Origin: Bacillota bacterium
GTDB lineage: Bacteria > Bacillota > Clostridia > Lachnospirales > Lachnospiraceae
Reading direction: 5' to 3'
Assembly (NCBI GenBank): GCA_023412855.1
Contig: JAEZRJ010000024.1
Span: 1-7,042, forward strand
DNA length: 7,042 nucleotides
The notes beneath the pieces were generated by a model, which did not search any database, had not been told where the DNA came from, and saw only the letters and a list, made by a program, of their open reading frames with translations. Position 1 is the first letter of the stretch. Each line of letters starts with the position of its first letter. The position numbers and the translations under genes are program-made. Positions 1 to 4,897 of this stretch are shown here, one piece after another.

Positions 1-14
1 AACCATTTTTTCAT
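1..14 (-). CDS. Start of the next gene downstream (first four codons only)
   Basis: An ATG at 14-12 opens a reading frame of four codons (M-K-K-W) before the window ends. It begins 17 nt after the TAG stop of the carboxyltransferase gene. A purine-rich AAGGA lies at 26-30, overlapping the region just before that stop, with a rather long 11-nt gap to the ATG. The tight spacing on the same strand suggests one operon. In known biotin-dependent decarboxylase operons the next gene is often a small membrane gamma subunit (OadG type) or the biotin carrier, but four codons cannot identify the product. Confidence 0.45.
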
Positions 15-31
15 ATTAAGTATCATCCTTT

Positions 32-1462
32 CTAAACTGTACCATGTTTTTTAGCCGGACGATCTTCATGTTTTGTATATAACATTTCGAAAGCGCCGAT
101 TATATATTTTCTCGTCTCGGAAGGTTCGACGATCTGATCCACATATCCTCTGGCCGCCGCGCCTGCTGCGCTGGTCTGAAGCTTAGCATATTCCTGTGCG
201 CAAGCATCAATTGCCTCGGAGCCTTGTCCATCACAGATAATCTTAGCAGCCAGCTTCGCATCCATCGTTCCGATTTCAGCATCCGGCCAAGCCATCGTGA
301 TGTCTGCGCCAAGAGCTTTGGAATTCATTGCAACATATGCGCTTCCAAAAGCCTTCTTCGTTATAACGTTTACTTTAGGTACGGTTGCATTTGCAAACGC
401 GTATGTAAGACGCGCTGCCGCTTTTGCAATCTTCTTCTCTTCGCATTTGCTGGAAGCAAAACCCTTTACATTCGTAAGAGTCAGCACCGGAATATCGAAG
501 GCATCGCAGAAATTAACGAAGTCTGCCGCTTTATCACAACCCTTTGCGGACAATACCGCATCGAAGCTCTCTACTGTTTTTCCTTCCGCATCAAAAACCT
601 CTGTACGGTTGGCAACAGCGCCTACGGTCGCTCCGTTCAATTTAATAAAACCGGTAACCATATCCTTTGCATAATTTCTCTTCGTCTCGAAGAAAATACC
701 ATTATCTGAAATCTGGGAAAGAGCGATAGAAGTATCACCAGCACAATTTACAAGTTCTTCACATGTTCTGTTCAAATCGTCCATGCATTCATCGAAAGAC
801 ATGTTGTCTTCATTATTCGCTGGAAGGATAGAAACAAGTTCTCTGATCTGTGCAAGAACGCTCGCTTCGTCCGAAACCACGTCCACGATGCCGGCCTCTT
901 TGCTCTGGAATGCTGCGGAAGAAGTGTCACATTTAGAAATTTCATTGTCGTCGATTGCATTAGGAGCATTCACGAATAATTTTCCGCTCTTCTCCTCCAT
1001 AAAAGTGAAATCAGTCAGCGTGGGAATCAGTGCGAGTCCGCCGCCGCATGTTCCGAAAATAGCTGTAATCTGAGGAATTACTCCCGATGCGTTCACCTGC
1101 TTCATGTAAATCTCTCCGAAACCGTTTAAAGCATCCGTAGCCTCCTGCAATCTAAGTCCTGCAGAATTGATCAAACCGATAACGGGCGCACCCGTCTTCA
1201 TTGCCAGATCATAGAGGTTCGCAATTTTCTTCGCATGCATCTCGCCAACTGTTCCGTTCAACACGGAAACATCCTGACTGTAGACATACACAAGATTGCT
1301 GTCAATTACTCCGTAACCGGTAATCACACCGTCAGAAGGAGTTTCTGGCTGTTTCAGATTGAAATCTGTCGCTCTTGCCGTTACAAGTGCCCCTATTTCA
1401 ACGAAACTGTTTTCATCGAGTAAAGCTTTGATTCTTTGACTCGCTTGTGAAGTAGTACTCAT
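32..1462 (-). CDS. Acyl-CoA carboxyltransferase / decarboxylase alpha-type subunit (MmdA-like)
   Basis: A 476-residue protein with two crotonase-fold halves of the carboxyl-transferase family (PF01039 type), the fold of methylmalonyl-CoA decarboxylase alpha, glutaconyl-CoA decarboxylase alpha and propionyl/acetyl-CoA carboxylase beta. Family members move a carboxyl group between an acyl-CoA and biotin on a carrier protein; in decarboxylases the step is coupled to a Na+-pumping membrane subunit. Visible landmarks are DGVITGYG at about 44-51, VYSQD at 60-64, GTCGGGLALIP at 137-147 (first oxyanion-hole region), KKAFGSAYVAMNSK at 369-382 (second) and AWPDAEIG at 391-398. It differs from textbook MmdA: NSAGLRLQE (99-107) replaces the usual DSGGARIQE, and FGSAY replaces YGGAY. 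It is somewhat shorter than the roughly 510 residues usual for MmdA. The ATG at 1462 has GGAGGA 8 nt upstream. The fold is near certain; the substrate and the direction of the reaction are not. Confidence 0.9.
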   Translation of the reverse strand: MSTTSQASQRIKALLDENSFVEIGALVTARATDFNLKQPETPSDGVITGYGVIDSNLVYVYSQDVSVLNGTVGEMHAKKIANLYDLAMKTGAPVIGLINSAGLRLQEATDALNGFGEIYMKQVNASGVIPQITAIFGTCGGGLALIPTLTDFTFMEEKSGKLFVNAPNAIDDNEISKCDTSSAAFQSKEAGIVDVVSDEASVLAQIRELVSILPANNEDNMSFDECMDDLNRTCEELVNCAGDTSIALSQISDNGIFFETKRNYAKDMVTGFIKLNGATVGAVANRTEVFDAEGKTVESFDAVLSAKGCDKAADFVNFCDAFDIPVLTLTNVKGFASSKCEEKKIAKAAARLTYAFANATVPKVNVITKKAFGSAYVAMNSKALGADITMAWPDAEIGTMDAKLAAKIICDGQGSEAIDACAQEYAKLQTSAAGAAARGYVDQIVEPSETRKYIIGAFEMLYTKHEDRPAKKHGTV

Positions 1463-1470
1463 CTTTTCAG

Positions 1471-1476
1471 TCCTCC
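1471..1476 (-). promoter_or_regulatory. Ribosome binding site of the carboxyltransferase gene
   Basis: The minus strand reads GGAGGA with 8 nt to the ATG at 1462. This is a strong, well-spaced Shine-Dalgarno site and fixes the start. Confidence 0.8.
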
Positions 1477-1508
1477 ATTTTATATTAAATAAAAAAAAAC
1501 AATTTAGC

Positions 1509-1524
1509 AGGGAATTCCTTCCCT
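1509..1524. promoter_or_regulatory. Small hairpin in the carboxyltransferase leader
   Basis: AGGGAA and TTCCCT form a perfect 6-bp stem around a 4-nt loop, in otherwise AT-rich leader DNA about 45 nt before the start codon. An A-run of nine (1491-1499 on the plus strand, so a T-run in the transcript) lies about 10 nt downstream. A weak attenuator or a simple leader hairpin is possible; the short stem and the gap before the T-run argue against a strong terminator. Confidence 0.3.
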
Positions 1525-1530
1525 ATAATC

Positions 1531-1545
1531 ATACTGTAGTAGTAT
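1531..1545. promoter_or_regulatory. Inverted repeat overlapping a candidate -10 box upstream of the carboxyltransferase gene
   Basis: ATACT and AGTAT are inverted repeats separated by GTAGT. On the minus strand the sequence TATACT (1541-1546), a near-consensus sigma-A -10 box, overlaps one arm, and TATGAT overlaps the other. No convincing -35 box sits 16-18 nt upstream of either, so promoter placement is uncertain. The symmetry at a possible promoter could be an operator. This gap is the expected place for the promoter because the upstream gene belongs to a different functional group. Confidence 0.3.
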
Positions 1546-1579
1546 AACACAAAAAGAAATTTTATCCTAGAATAATTTT

Positions 1580-1598
1580 GAAAATTTAGCAAATTTTC
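1580..1598. other. AT-rich perfect inverted repeat beside element A
   Basis: GAAAATTT and AAATTTTC form a perfect 8-bp stem with a 3-nt loop (AGC), 10 bp outside the inserted element A. In the transcription direction it follows the carboxypeptidase gene by about 150 nt. The stem is almost all A/T and has no clean U-tract, so it is at best a weak terminator. Its position ahead of the candidate carboxyltransferase promoter fits a boundary between transcription units. Confidence 0.3.
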
Positions 1599-1608
1599 CA
1601 GTAATTTT

Positions 1609-1741
1609 GTAACTGTTTAAACAGTAGCTTAACACTTGCTGTTAAACTGCGTAAGAACGTGATGCAAGAGATGATTTCTGCTTCGCGCAGCGAATTTAAA
1701 GGCAGAAATCATGTGTTACTGTGAACGGAGTGAACAGTAAC
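1609..1741 (-). mobile_element. Element A: 133-bp MITE-like palindromic insertion
   Basis: This is a non-coding 133-bp unit, about nine-tenths identical by eye to element C when reverse complemented, and exactly the same length. The end at 1741 carries the perfect terminal repeat GTTACTGTTCAC; the end at 1609 is degenerate (GTAACTGTTTAA, 9 of 12 matching). The flanks GTAATTTT (1601-1608) and ATAATTTT (1742-1749) match at 7 of 8 positions, consistent with an aged target-site duplication. Inside are an 11-bp stem (1671-1681 with 1702-1712), a 7-bp hairpin (1626-1632 with 1642-1648), and a terminal-repeat foldback at 1715-1741. The right flank overlaps two bases of the stop codon of the carboxypeptidase gene. 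No transposase is encoded, so mobilisation in trans is inferred. Confidence 0.75.
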
Positions 1742-1747
1742 ATAATT

Positions 1748-3010
1748 TTATATTGCATATAAGGTCAATACATATCGCAGTATCCACGGAAAATCCATAG
1801 AGAGAACCCCGGATTTTACTACGATCGGGTATTCCTTTATCAGCTCCTCCCTGAGGTAATAACTTACTTCTCCCACCCTTATTCCTTCTTCAACAGGTGC
1901 CTTCAACTCCTCCGGCAAAGTCAGCTTCACTTCTACCTCTTCATCCGCCCGCAGAAGAAGATTCAACTCCTTCGCATCGTCCCCCTTTATGTCCAACTCC
2001 GTATATGCCTTTCCATAAGGCTTGCCGTTTTCCGGGACTCCTCCTTCCACCCAGAGAGGGGCGAATGTCACCGGTTCATATACGTTACGGTATTCATAGT
2101 TTTCTAATCCATAGGCCATTAACTTTTTCGTATCGCTCCATTTATAGCTCTTGTTATTCGGCCAGCCGCAAGCCAAAAGAGCTACGATAAAGGTCTTGTT
2201 ATCCTTTTTCAGCGCTCCTACGTAGCAGTAGCCCGCATTGTTGGTAAATCCGGTCTTTCCTGAAAGGGCCCCGTCCATCATGGACAGAAAGGCGTTGTGA
2301 TTTATGCAGGAATAGCTTCTCTTTCCTTCCGCATCGGAAAAGGAATAGCTCTGCGTCCTCGTTATCCGCAGAAATTCCTCACTCATTTCAGACTCTCCGA
2401 TGCAGTACTTCATAATGCGCGCCAGATCACTGGCCGTAGTAGAATGCACCTTCACCTCTCCTGCCTCATCCATCGACGTGGCATCTAATCCGTTGGGCGT
2501 AATAAAAAAGGTATTCTCACAACCTATGTCCCTCGCCTTTTTATTCATAATCCCGGCAAAGCCCTCCACGCTTCCTCCGATATACTCTGCTATGGCCACT
2601 GCCGAATCGTTATGCGATTCCAGCATCAGGGAATACAATAAATCTTCCAGCCTGAAATGCTGCTCAGCACGCATTCCTAAATGAACTTTGGGCTGAGCCG
2701 CCGCATATCCGGATACCGTAACAATATCTTCAGGATTGCCATTTTCCAGTGCGATGATACATGTCATGATCTTCGTTGTGCTTGCCATCGGCATAGCCTC
2801 ATCCTCATTCTTACCAAATAAAACACGCCCGGAATCTGCATCCATAAGGACTGCCGAACGGGCGTATAGCTTTATGTTTGTACTATTTTCTTCTTCGTTT
2901 CCTTCTTTTGCGAGGGCATGGCTTCCACACGCTAATACTGCTGCGGCCAGATAAAGCGCCGCTATTACAAGATAAACAAACCGTTTATATTTCCTCTCCA
3001 CTTTCTTCAT
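1748..3010 (-). CDS. D-alanyl-D-alanine carboxypeptidase (PBP5/DacF-DacB type), downstream of scpB
   Basis: A 420-residue secreted serine carboxypeptidase (peptidase S11) that removes the terminal D-Ala from peptidoglycan pentapeptides. A signal peptide spans about 10-34 (hydrophobic core VIAALYLAAAVLA, cleavage likely after ALA34). The three penicillin-fold motifs are intact: S77-T-T-K80 with the nucleophilic Ser77, S132-H-N134, and K252-T-G254. A PBP5-type C-terminal beta domain occupies about 305-400, and the protein ends in a hydrophobic/amphipathic tail (about 404-420) likely to anchor it to the membrane. The ATG at 3010 has a modest GGGA 6 nt upstream. It follows scpB by 64 bp without a terminator, suggesting co-transcription. 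In Bacillus subtilis a sporulation carboxypeptidase (dacB) lies near scpAB, so a role in spore cortex or growth-phase wall trimming is plausible but not shown. The stop codon abuts element A. Confidence 0.93.
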   Translation of the reverse strand: MKKVERKYKRFVYLVIAALYLAAAVLACGSHALAKEGNEEENSTNIKLYARSAVLMDADSGRVLFGKNEDEAMPMASTTKIMTCIIALENGNPEDIVTVSGYAAAQPKVHLGMRAEQHFRLEDLLYSLMLESHNDSAVAIAEYIGGSVEGFAGIMNKKARDIGCENTFFITPNGLDATSMDEAGEVKVHSTTASDLARIMKYCIGESEMSEEFLRITRTQSYSFSDAEGKRSYSCINHNAFLSMMDGALSGKTGFTNNAGYCYVGALKKDNKTFIVALLACGWPNNKSYKWSDTKKLMAYGLENYEYRNVYEPVTFAPLWVEGGVPENGKPYGKAYTELDIKGDDAKELNLLLRADEEVEVKLTLPEELKAPVEEGIRVGEVSYYLREELIKEYPIVVKSGVLSMDFPWILRYVLTLYAI

Positions 3011-3074
3011 ATGATTTCCCGATAAACCTTCATCGTCTAAATATATGCCGCTAAGGGGGAAAATAGAAACGTAC

Positions 3075-3644
3075 TTAAATATCCAGTTGGAGCTGTACCT
3101 CCGCTTCTGCCTGCTGCTTGAACTCTTCCATCTGCACTGAATTCAGCTCCGGAAGCTCTCCCAGAGATTTCACTCCAAAGCTTCTTAGAAATTCCTCAGT
3201 GGTACCGAATAAAAGCGGCCTTCCCGGCGCGTCCAGCCTTCCGACCTCCGTCACCAGATTGAATTCCACGAGACGGTTCACCGCATGGTCACAGCTCACG
3301 CCTCTGATTTTCTCGATTTCCAGTCTGGTCACCGGCTGCTTATAGGCGATGATAGATAACGTCTCAAGGAGGGTGTCCGTAAGTATGAACTTCCTCGGCG
3401 TCTTAGCTATCTTTATAAGATATTCGTACATATCAGGCTTTGTACAGAGCTGAATGGAGTCCTCCAGCTCTATGAGCGTAATTCCCCTACTATCCTTCTC
3501 ATATCTTTCCTTCATTCCTGCCAGAATCTCTTTTGTCGTCTTAACATCCTCTTCTATGGTCTCGGCGAGCCTCGCTATCTCCACCGAATCTCCCATCGTA
3601 AAAAGAATGGCTTCTATAATCGCTTCCGCACTCTGTCTCTCCAA
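3075..3644 (-). CDS. scpB: Segregation and condensation protein B
   Basis: A 189-residue ScpB, the dimeric winged-helix (kite) subunit of the SMC-ScpAB condensin that organises and segregates the chromosome. The protein shows two winged-helix regions (about 1-80 and 88-160). The family signature is clear: LETLSIIAYKQPVTRLEI at 93-110, IRGVSCDHAVNRLVE at 113-127, and GRLDAPGRPLLFGTTEEFL at 135-153. Length is typical. The start is a TTG at 3644: it gives the expected N-terminus (MERQSAEAIIEAILF), has AGGG at 3652-3655 with a 7-nt gap, and the nearby ATG at 3651 is out of frame. It follows scpA, but the gap is widened to about 250 bp by element B; without the insertion and its duplication it would be about 60 bp. 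ScpB binds the C-terminal half of ScpA, so the two are expected to be co-expressed. Confidence 0.96.
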   Translation of the reverse strand: MERQSAEAIIEAILFTMGDSVEIARLAETIEEDVKTTKEILAGMKERYEKDSRGITLIELEDSIQLCTKPDMYEYLIKIAKTPRKFILTDTLLETLSIIAYKQPVTRLEIEKIRGVSCDHAVNRLVEFNLVTEVGRLDAPGRPLLFGTTEEFLRSFGVKSLGELPELNSVQMEEFKQQAEAEVQLQLDI

Positions 3645-3651
3645 TGTTCAT

Positions 3652-3655
3652 CCCT
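3652..3655 (-). promoter_or_regulatory. Ribosome binding site supporting the TTG start of scpB
   Basis: The minus strand reads AGGG with 7 nt to the TTG at 3644. A nearby ATG (3651-3649) is in a different frame and overlaps the spacer, so it cannot start this gene. Confidence 0.55.
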
Positions 3656-3712
3656 ATCTTTCACTATTTCCCTTATATCGTATAACACTATATCTATTTT
3701 ATGTATCACATG

Positions 3713-3894
3713 GTAACAGTTCAGCCTCCAATACCGCAAAACAGAAACCATCTCTTGCATCACGTTCTTACGCAGCTTAACAGCAAGTATTAAGCTGCTG
3801 TGTGAACAGTAACAAAATTACATCTCTATGAAATTTTGCGCGAGCTGTAAGCGTGCATATATGTTGCAGTTTAGCCGAGGGCTAAACTGTAAAC
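3713..3894 (+). mobile_element. Element B: 182-bp composite MITE-like insertion between scpA and scpB
   Basis: A non-coding insertion bounded by a perfect 8-bp direct repeat, ATCACATG, at 3705-3712 and 3895-3902. The match can be read as 7-9 bp because the next base is also G on both sides. Its ends are imperfect inverted repeats: GTAACAGTTCAGCC at 3713-3726 against GGCTAAACTGTAAAC at 3880-3894. The segment 3749-3813 matches the conserved core of elements A and C, including CATCACGTTCTTACGCAG and the terminal repeat GTGAACAGTAAC (3802-3813). The left arm found in A and C is shortened and divergent, and about 80 bp (3814-3894) are unique to B. It may be a distinct subfamily, or an older composite or nested copy. 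The right duplication overlaps the scpA stop codon, which the insertion leaves intact. No coding sequence is visible in it. Confidence 0.65.
3867..3889. other. Perfect 10-bp hairpin just after the scpA stop codon (end of element B)
   Basis: CAGTTTAGCC and GGCTAAACTG form a perfect 10-bp stem around the triloop GAG. In the transcript it begins 6 nt after the scpA stop codon. No U-tract follows, so it does not look like an intrinsic terminator. It could protect the scpA mRNA 3' end or be cut out with element B. It is the foldback counterpart of the terminal foldback hairpins of elements A and C. Confidence 0.5.
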
Positions 3895-3895
3895 A

Positions 3896-4654
3896 TCACA
3901 TGGCCTCTGCTAACAGCTTGGACGTAATAATAATGTCGTCGCATATATCCTGCTGCTCGATGTCGATCTGTCCTATCTTCATCATTTCCAATATGACCAG
4001 AAAGGTCACGATGATTTCCATTTTGCTTTTTTGCTTCTCCAAAAGCTGCCTGAAGCCGAAGCGCTTATGGCTTTTCACGTATTCCATCACATATGCGGTC
4101 TTCATATCCATATCGATCTCATCTTTTTCAATTTTCCCGAAAGTACTTCTGACAGGATCGATCTTATCCTCCTGCCGCTTGATCATAAACTGAAAAATCT
4201 CGTGCAGCTTATTCAAATTGACATCCGCAAGCAGAGACTCATAATCCACCGGCTGTCTGTAGTCCGCCACTTCCTTGGGCAGATGCTGCTGTCTGTAAAG
4301 CGCACGTTGGGCATCCATCTGTCTGTCCTTCAATTCGAAGGACATATATTTATACATCTTATATTCCAACAGCTTCTGGACCAACTCCTCACGAGGGTCC
4401 TCCTCCTCGCCTTCCTCGTTGATTTCCTTAGGCAGAAGCATCCTGCACTTAATGTCAATCAAAGTTGCCGCCATAACGAGGAATTCGCTCATTACGTTCA
4501 TATCTTCTGTTGCCATATTCTTGATATAATCCAAATACTGCGCTGTTATCTCCACAATCGGTATATCGTATATGTCCACTTTATTCTTATCAATTAAATG
4601 CAAAAGCAGATCCAGAGGACCTTCAAATACTTGCAGCTTAACCGGAATTGCCAT
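3896..4654 (-). CDS. scpA: Segregation and condensation protein A
   Basis: A 252-residue ScpA, the kleisin subunit that bridges the heads of the SMC dimer and binds ScpB. The diagnostic N-terminal helix FEGPLDLLLHLIDKNK (10-25) is followed by VDIYDIPIVEITAQYLDYI (26-44), the SMC-neck-binding region. An acidic linker (EINEEGEEEDPREE, about 77-90) leads to the ScpB-binding middle, and a C-terminal winged helix spans about 185-245 (TAYVMEYVKSHKRFGFRQLL at 186-205). I place the start at the ATG at 4654 (MAIPVKLQVFEG, the usual family N-terminus) rather than at the in-frame TTG four codons upstream. A G-rich GGGGTGG at 4658-4664 lies 3-6 nt before it, an unusual ribosome site. The stop codon sits inside the 8-bp duplication of element B, and element C lies just upstream of the ribosome site, so the gene is bracketed by insertions yet intact. 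Confidence 0.96.
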   Translation of the reverse strand: MAIPVKLQVFEGPLDLLLHLIDKNKVDIYDIPIVEITAQYLDYIKNMATEDMNVMSEFLVMAATLIDIKCRMLLPKEINEEGEEEDPREELVQKLLEYKMYKYMSFELKDRQMDAQRALYRQQHLPKEVADYRQPVDYESLLADVNLNKLHEIFQFMIKRQEDKIDPVRSTFGKIEKDEIDMDMKTAYVMEYVKSHKRFGFRQLLEKQKSKMEIIVTFLVILEMMKIGQIDIEQQDICDDIIITSKLLAEAM

Positions 4655-4680
4655 ATTCCACCCCAACTTTATAAATCTTG

Positions 4681-4813
4681 GTTACTGTTCACTCCGTTCA
4701 CAGTAACGCATGATTTCTGCATGCAACTTCGCTGCGCGAAGCAGAAATCATCTCTTGAATCACGTTCTTACGCAGATTAACAGCAAGTGTTAATCTACTG
4801 TGTGAACAGTAAC
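4681..4813 (+). mobile_element. Element C: 133-bp MITE-like insertion with perfect ends and target duplication
   Basis: This is the best-preserved copy. It starts with GTTACTGTTCAC and ends with its exact reverse complement GTGAACAGTAAC, a perfect 12-bp terminal inverted repeat. The 8-bp flank AAATCTTG is duplicated perfectly (4673-4680 and 4814-4821). Internal structure: a terminal foldback (4681-4707, arms GTTACTGT/ACAGTAAC), an 11-bp stem (4710-4720 with 4741-4751) whose loop folds into CTTCGC-TGC-GCGAAG (4727-4741), and a 7-bp hairpin (4774-4780 with 4790-4796). There is no reading frame of its own. It lies between the predicted scpA promoter and the scpA start, so it should be transcribed as part of the scpA leader. 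The 8-bp duplication is a size made by several insertion sequence families; the parent transposase is not in this window. Confidence 0.85.
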
Positions 4814-4844
4814 AAATCTTGTCCATTCAAAAACCGTATTTATT

Positions 4845-4873
4845 ATTTTACATAGAAATTCCAATAATTTCAA
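4845..4873 (-). promoter_or_regulatory. Sigma-A-type promoter for scpA
   Basis: The minus strand reads TTGAAA (4873-4868), 17 nt, then TAAAAT (4850-4845). Each hexamer matches the consensus at 5 of 6 positions, with ideal spacing. It lies just after the stop codon of the upstream phosphoesterase gene and points into scpA. Transcription would start near 4838, giving a leader of about 185 nt, of which 141 nt (element C plus one copy of the duplication) came from the insertion. Confidence 0.6.
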
Positions 4874-4897
4874 GTACAATTATATGATACCGCATGC

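Noticed and set aside
31..42. TCTAAACTGTAC resembles the outer end of element B (GGCTAAACTGTAAAC).
   Set aside because: It spans the final codons and stop of the carboxyltransferase gene, has no partner repeat or duplication nearby, and the match is short enough to be chance.
224..709. A 161-codon plus-strand open frame antisense to the carboxyltransferase gene.
   Set aside because: The opposite frame encodes a clear family protein with intact motifs. The antisense peptide is rich in Cys, Arg and Ser and lacks any recognisable domain, as expected for a shadow frame.
3011..3074. Gap between scpB and the downstream carboxypeptidase, checked for a promoter or terminator.
   Set aside because: No GC-rich stem with a U-tract and no good -35/-10 pair was seen. 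It is best read as an intra-operon spacer.
4031..4597. A 188-codon plus-strand open frame antisense to scpA.
   Set aside because: It is the shadow of a well-supported scpA, with an unusual His/Leu/Ile-rich composition and no recognisable start signal or motif.
4666..4666. TTG at 4666 as the scpA start.
   Set aside because: It would add four residues (MGWN) that overlap the G-rich ribosome site. The ATG at 4654 gives the normal family N-terminus.
4710..4751. Strong 11-bp stem considered as a Rho-independent terminator (likewise 1671-1712 in element A).
   Set aside because: No U-tract follows the stem in the direction of the genes, and the same stem recurs as an internal part of the mobile element. 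Effects on transcription are possible but it is not a classical terminator.
4598..4780. Plus-strand open frame of 60 codons whose end resembles that of another plus-strand frame at 3454-3780 (both end in a KQK-SL-SRSYA-like tail).
   Set aside because: The shared tail is only the translation of the conserved core of elements C and B. The remainder is antisense to scpA or scpB, and there is no plausible ribosome site. It is a repeat artefact, not a protein family.
1609..4813. The three related repeats considered as a CRISPR array or as riboswitches.
   Set aside because: The copies are kilobases apart, differ in orientation, and lack regular short repeats and spacers. As riboswitches they fail because two of three follow genes and all have transposition-like duplications at their borders.
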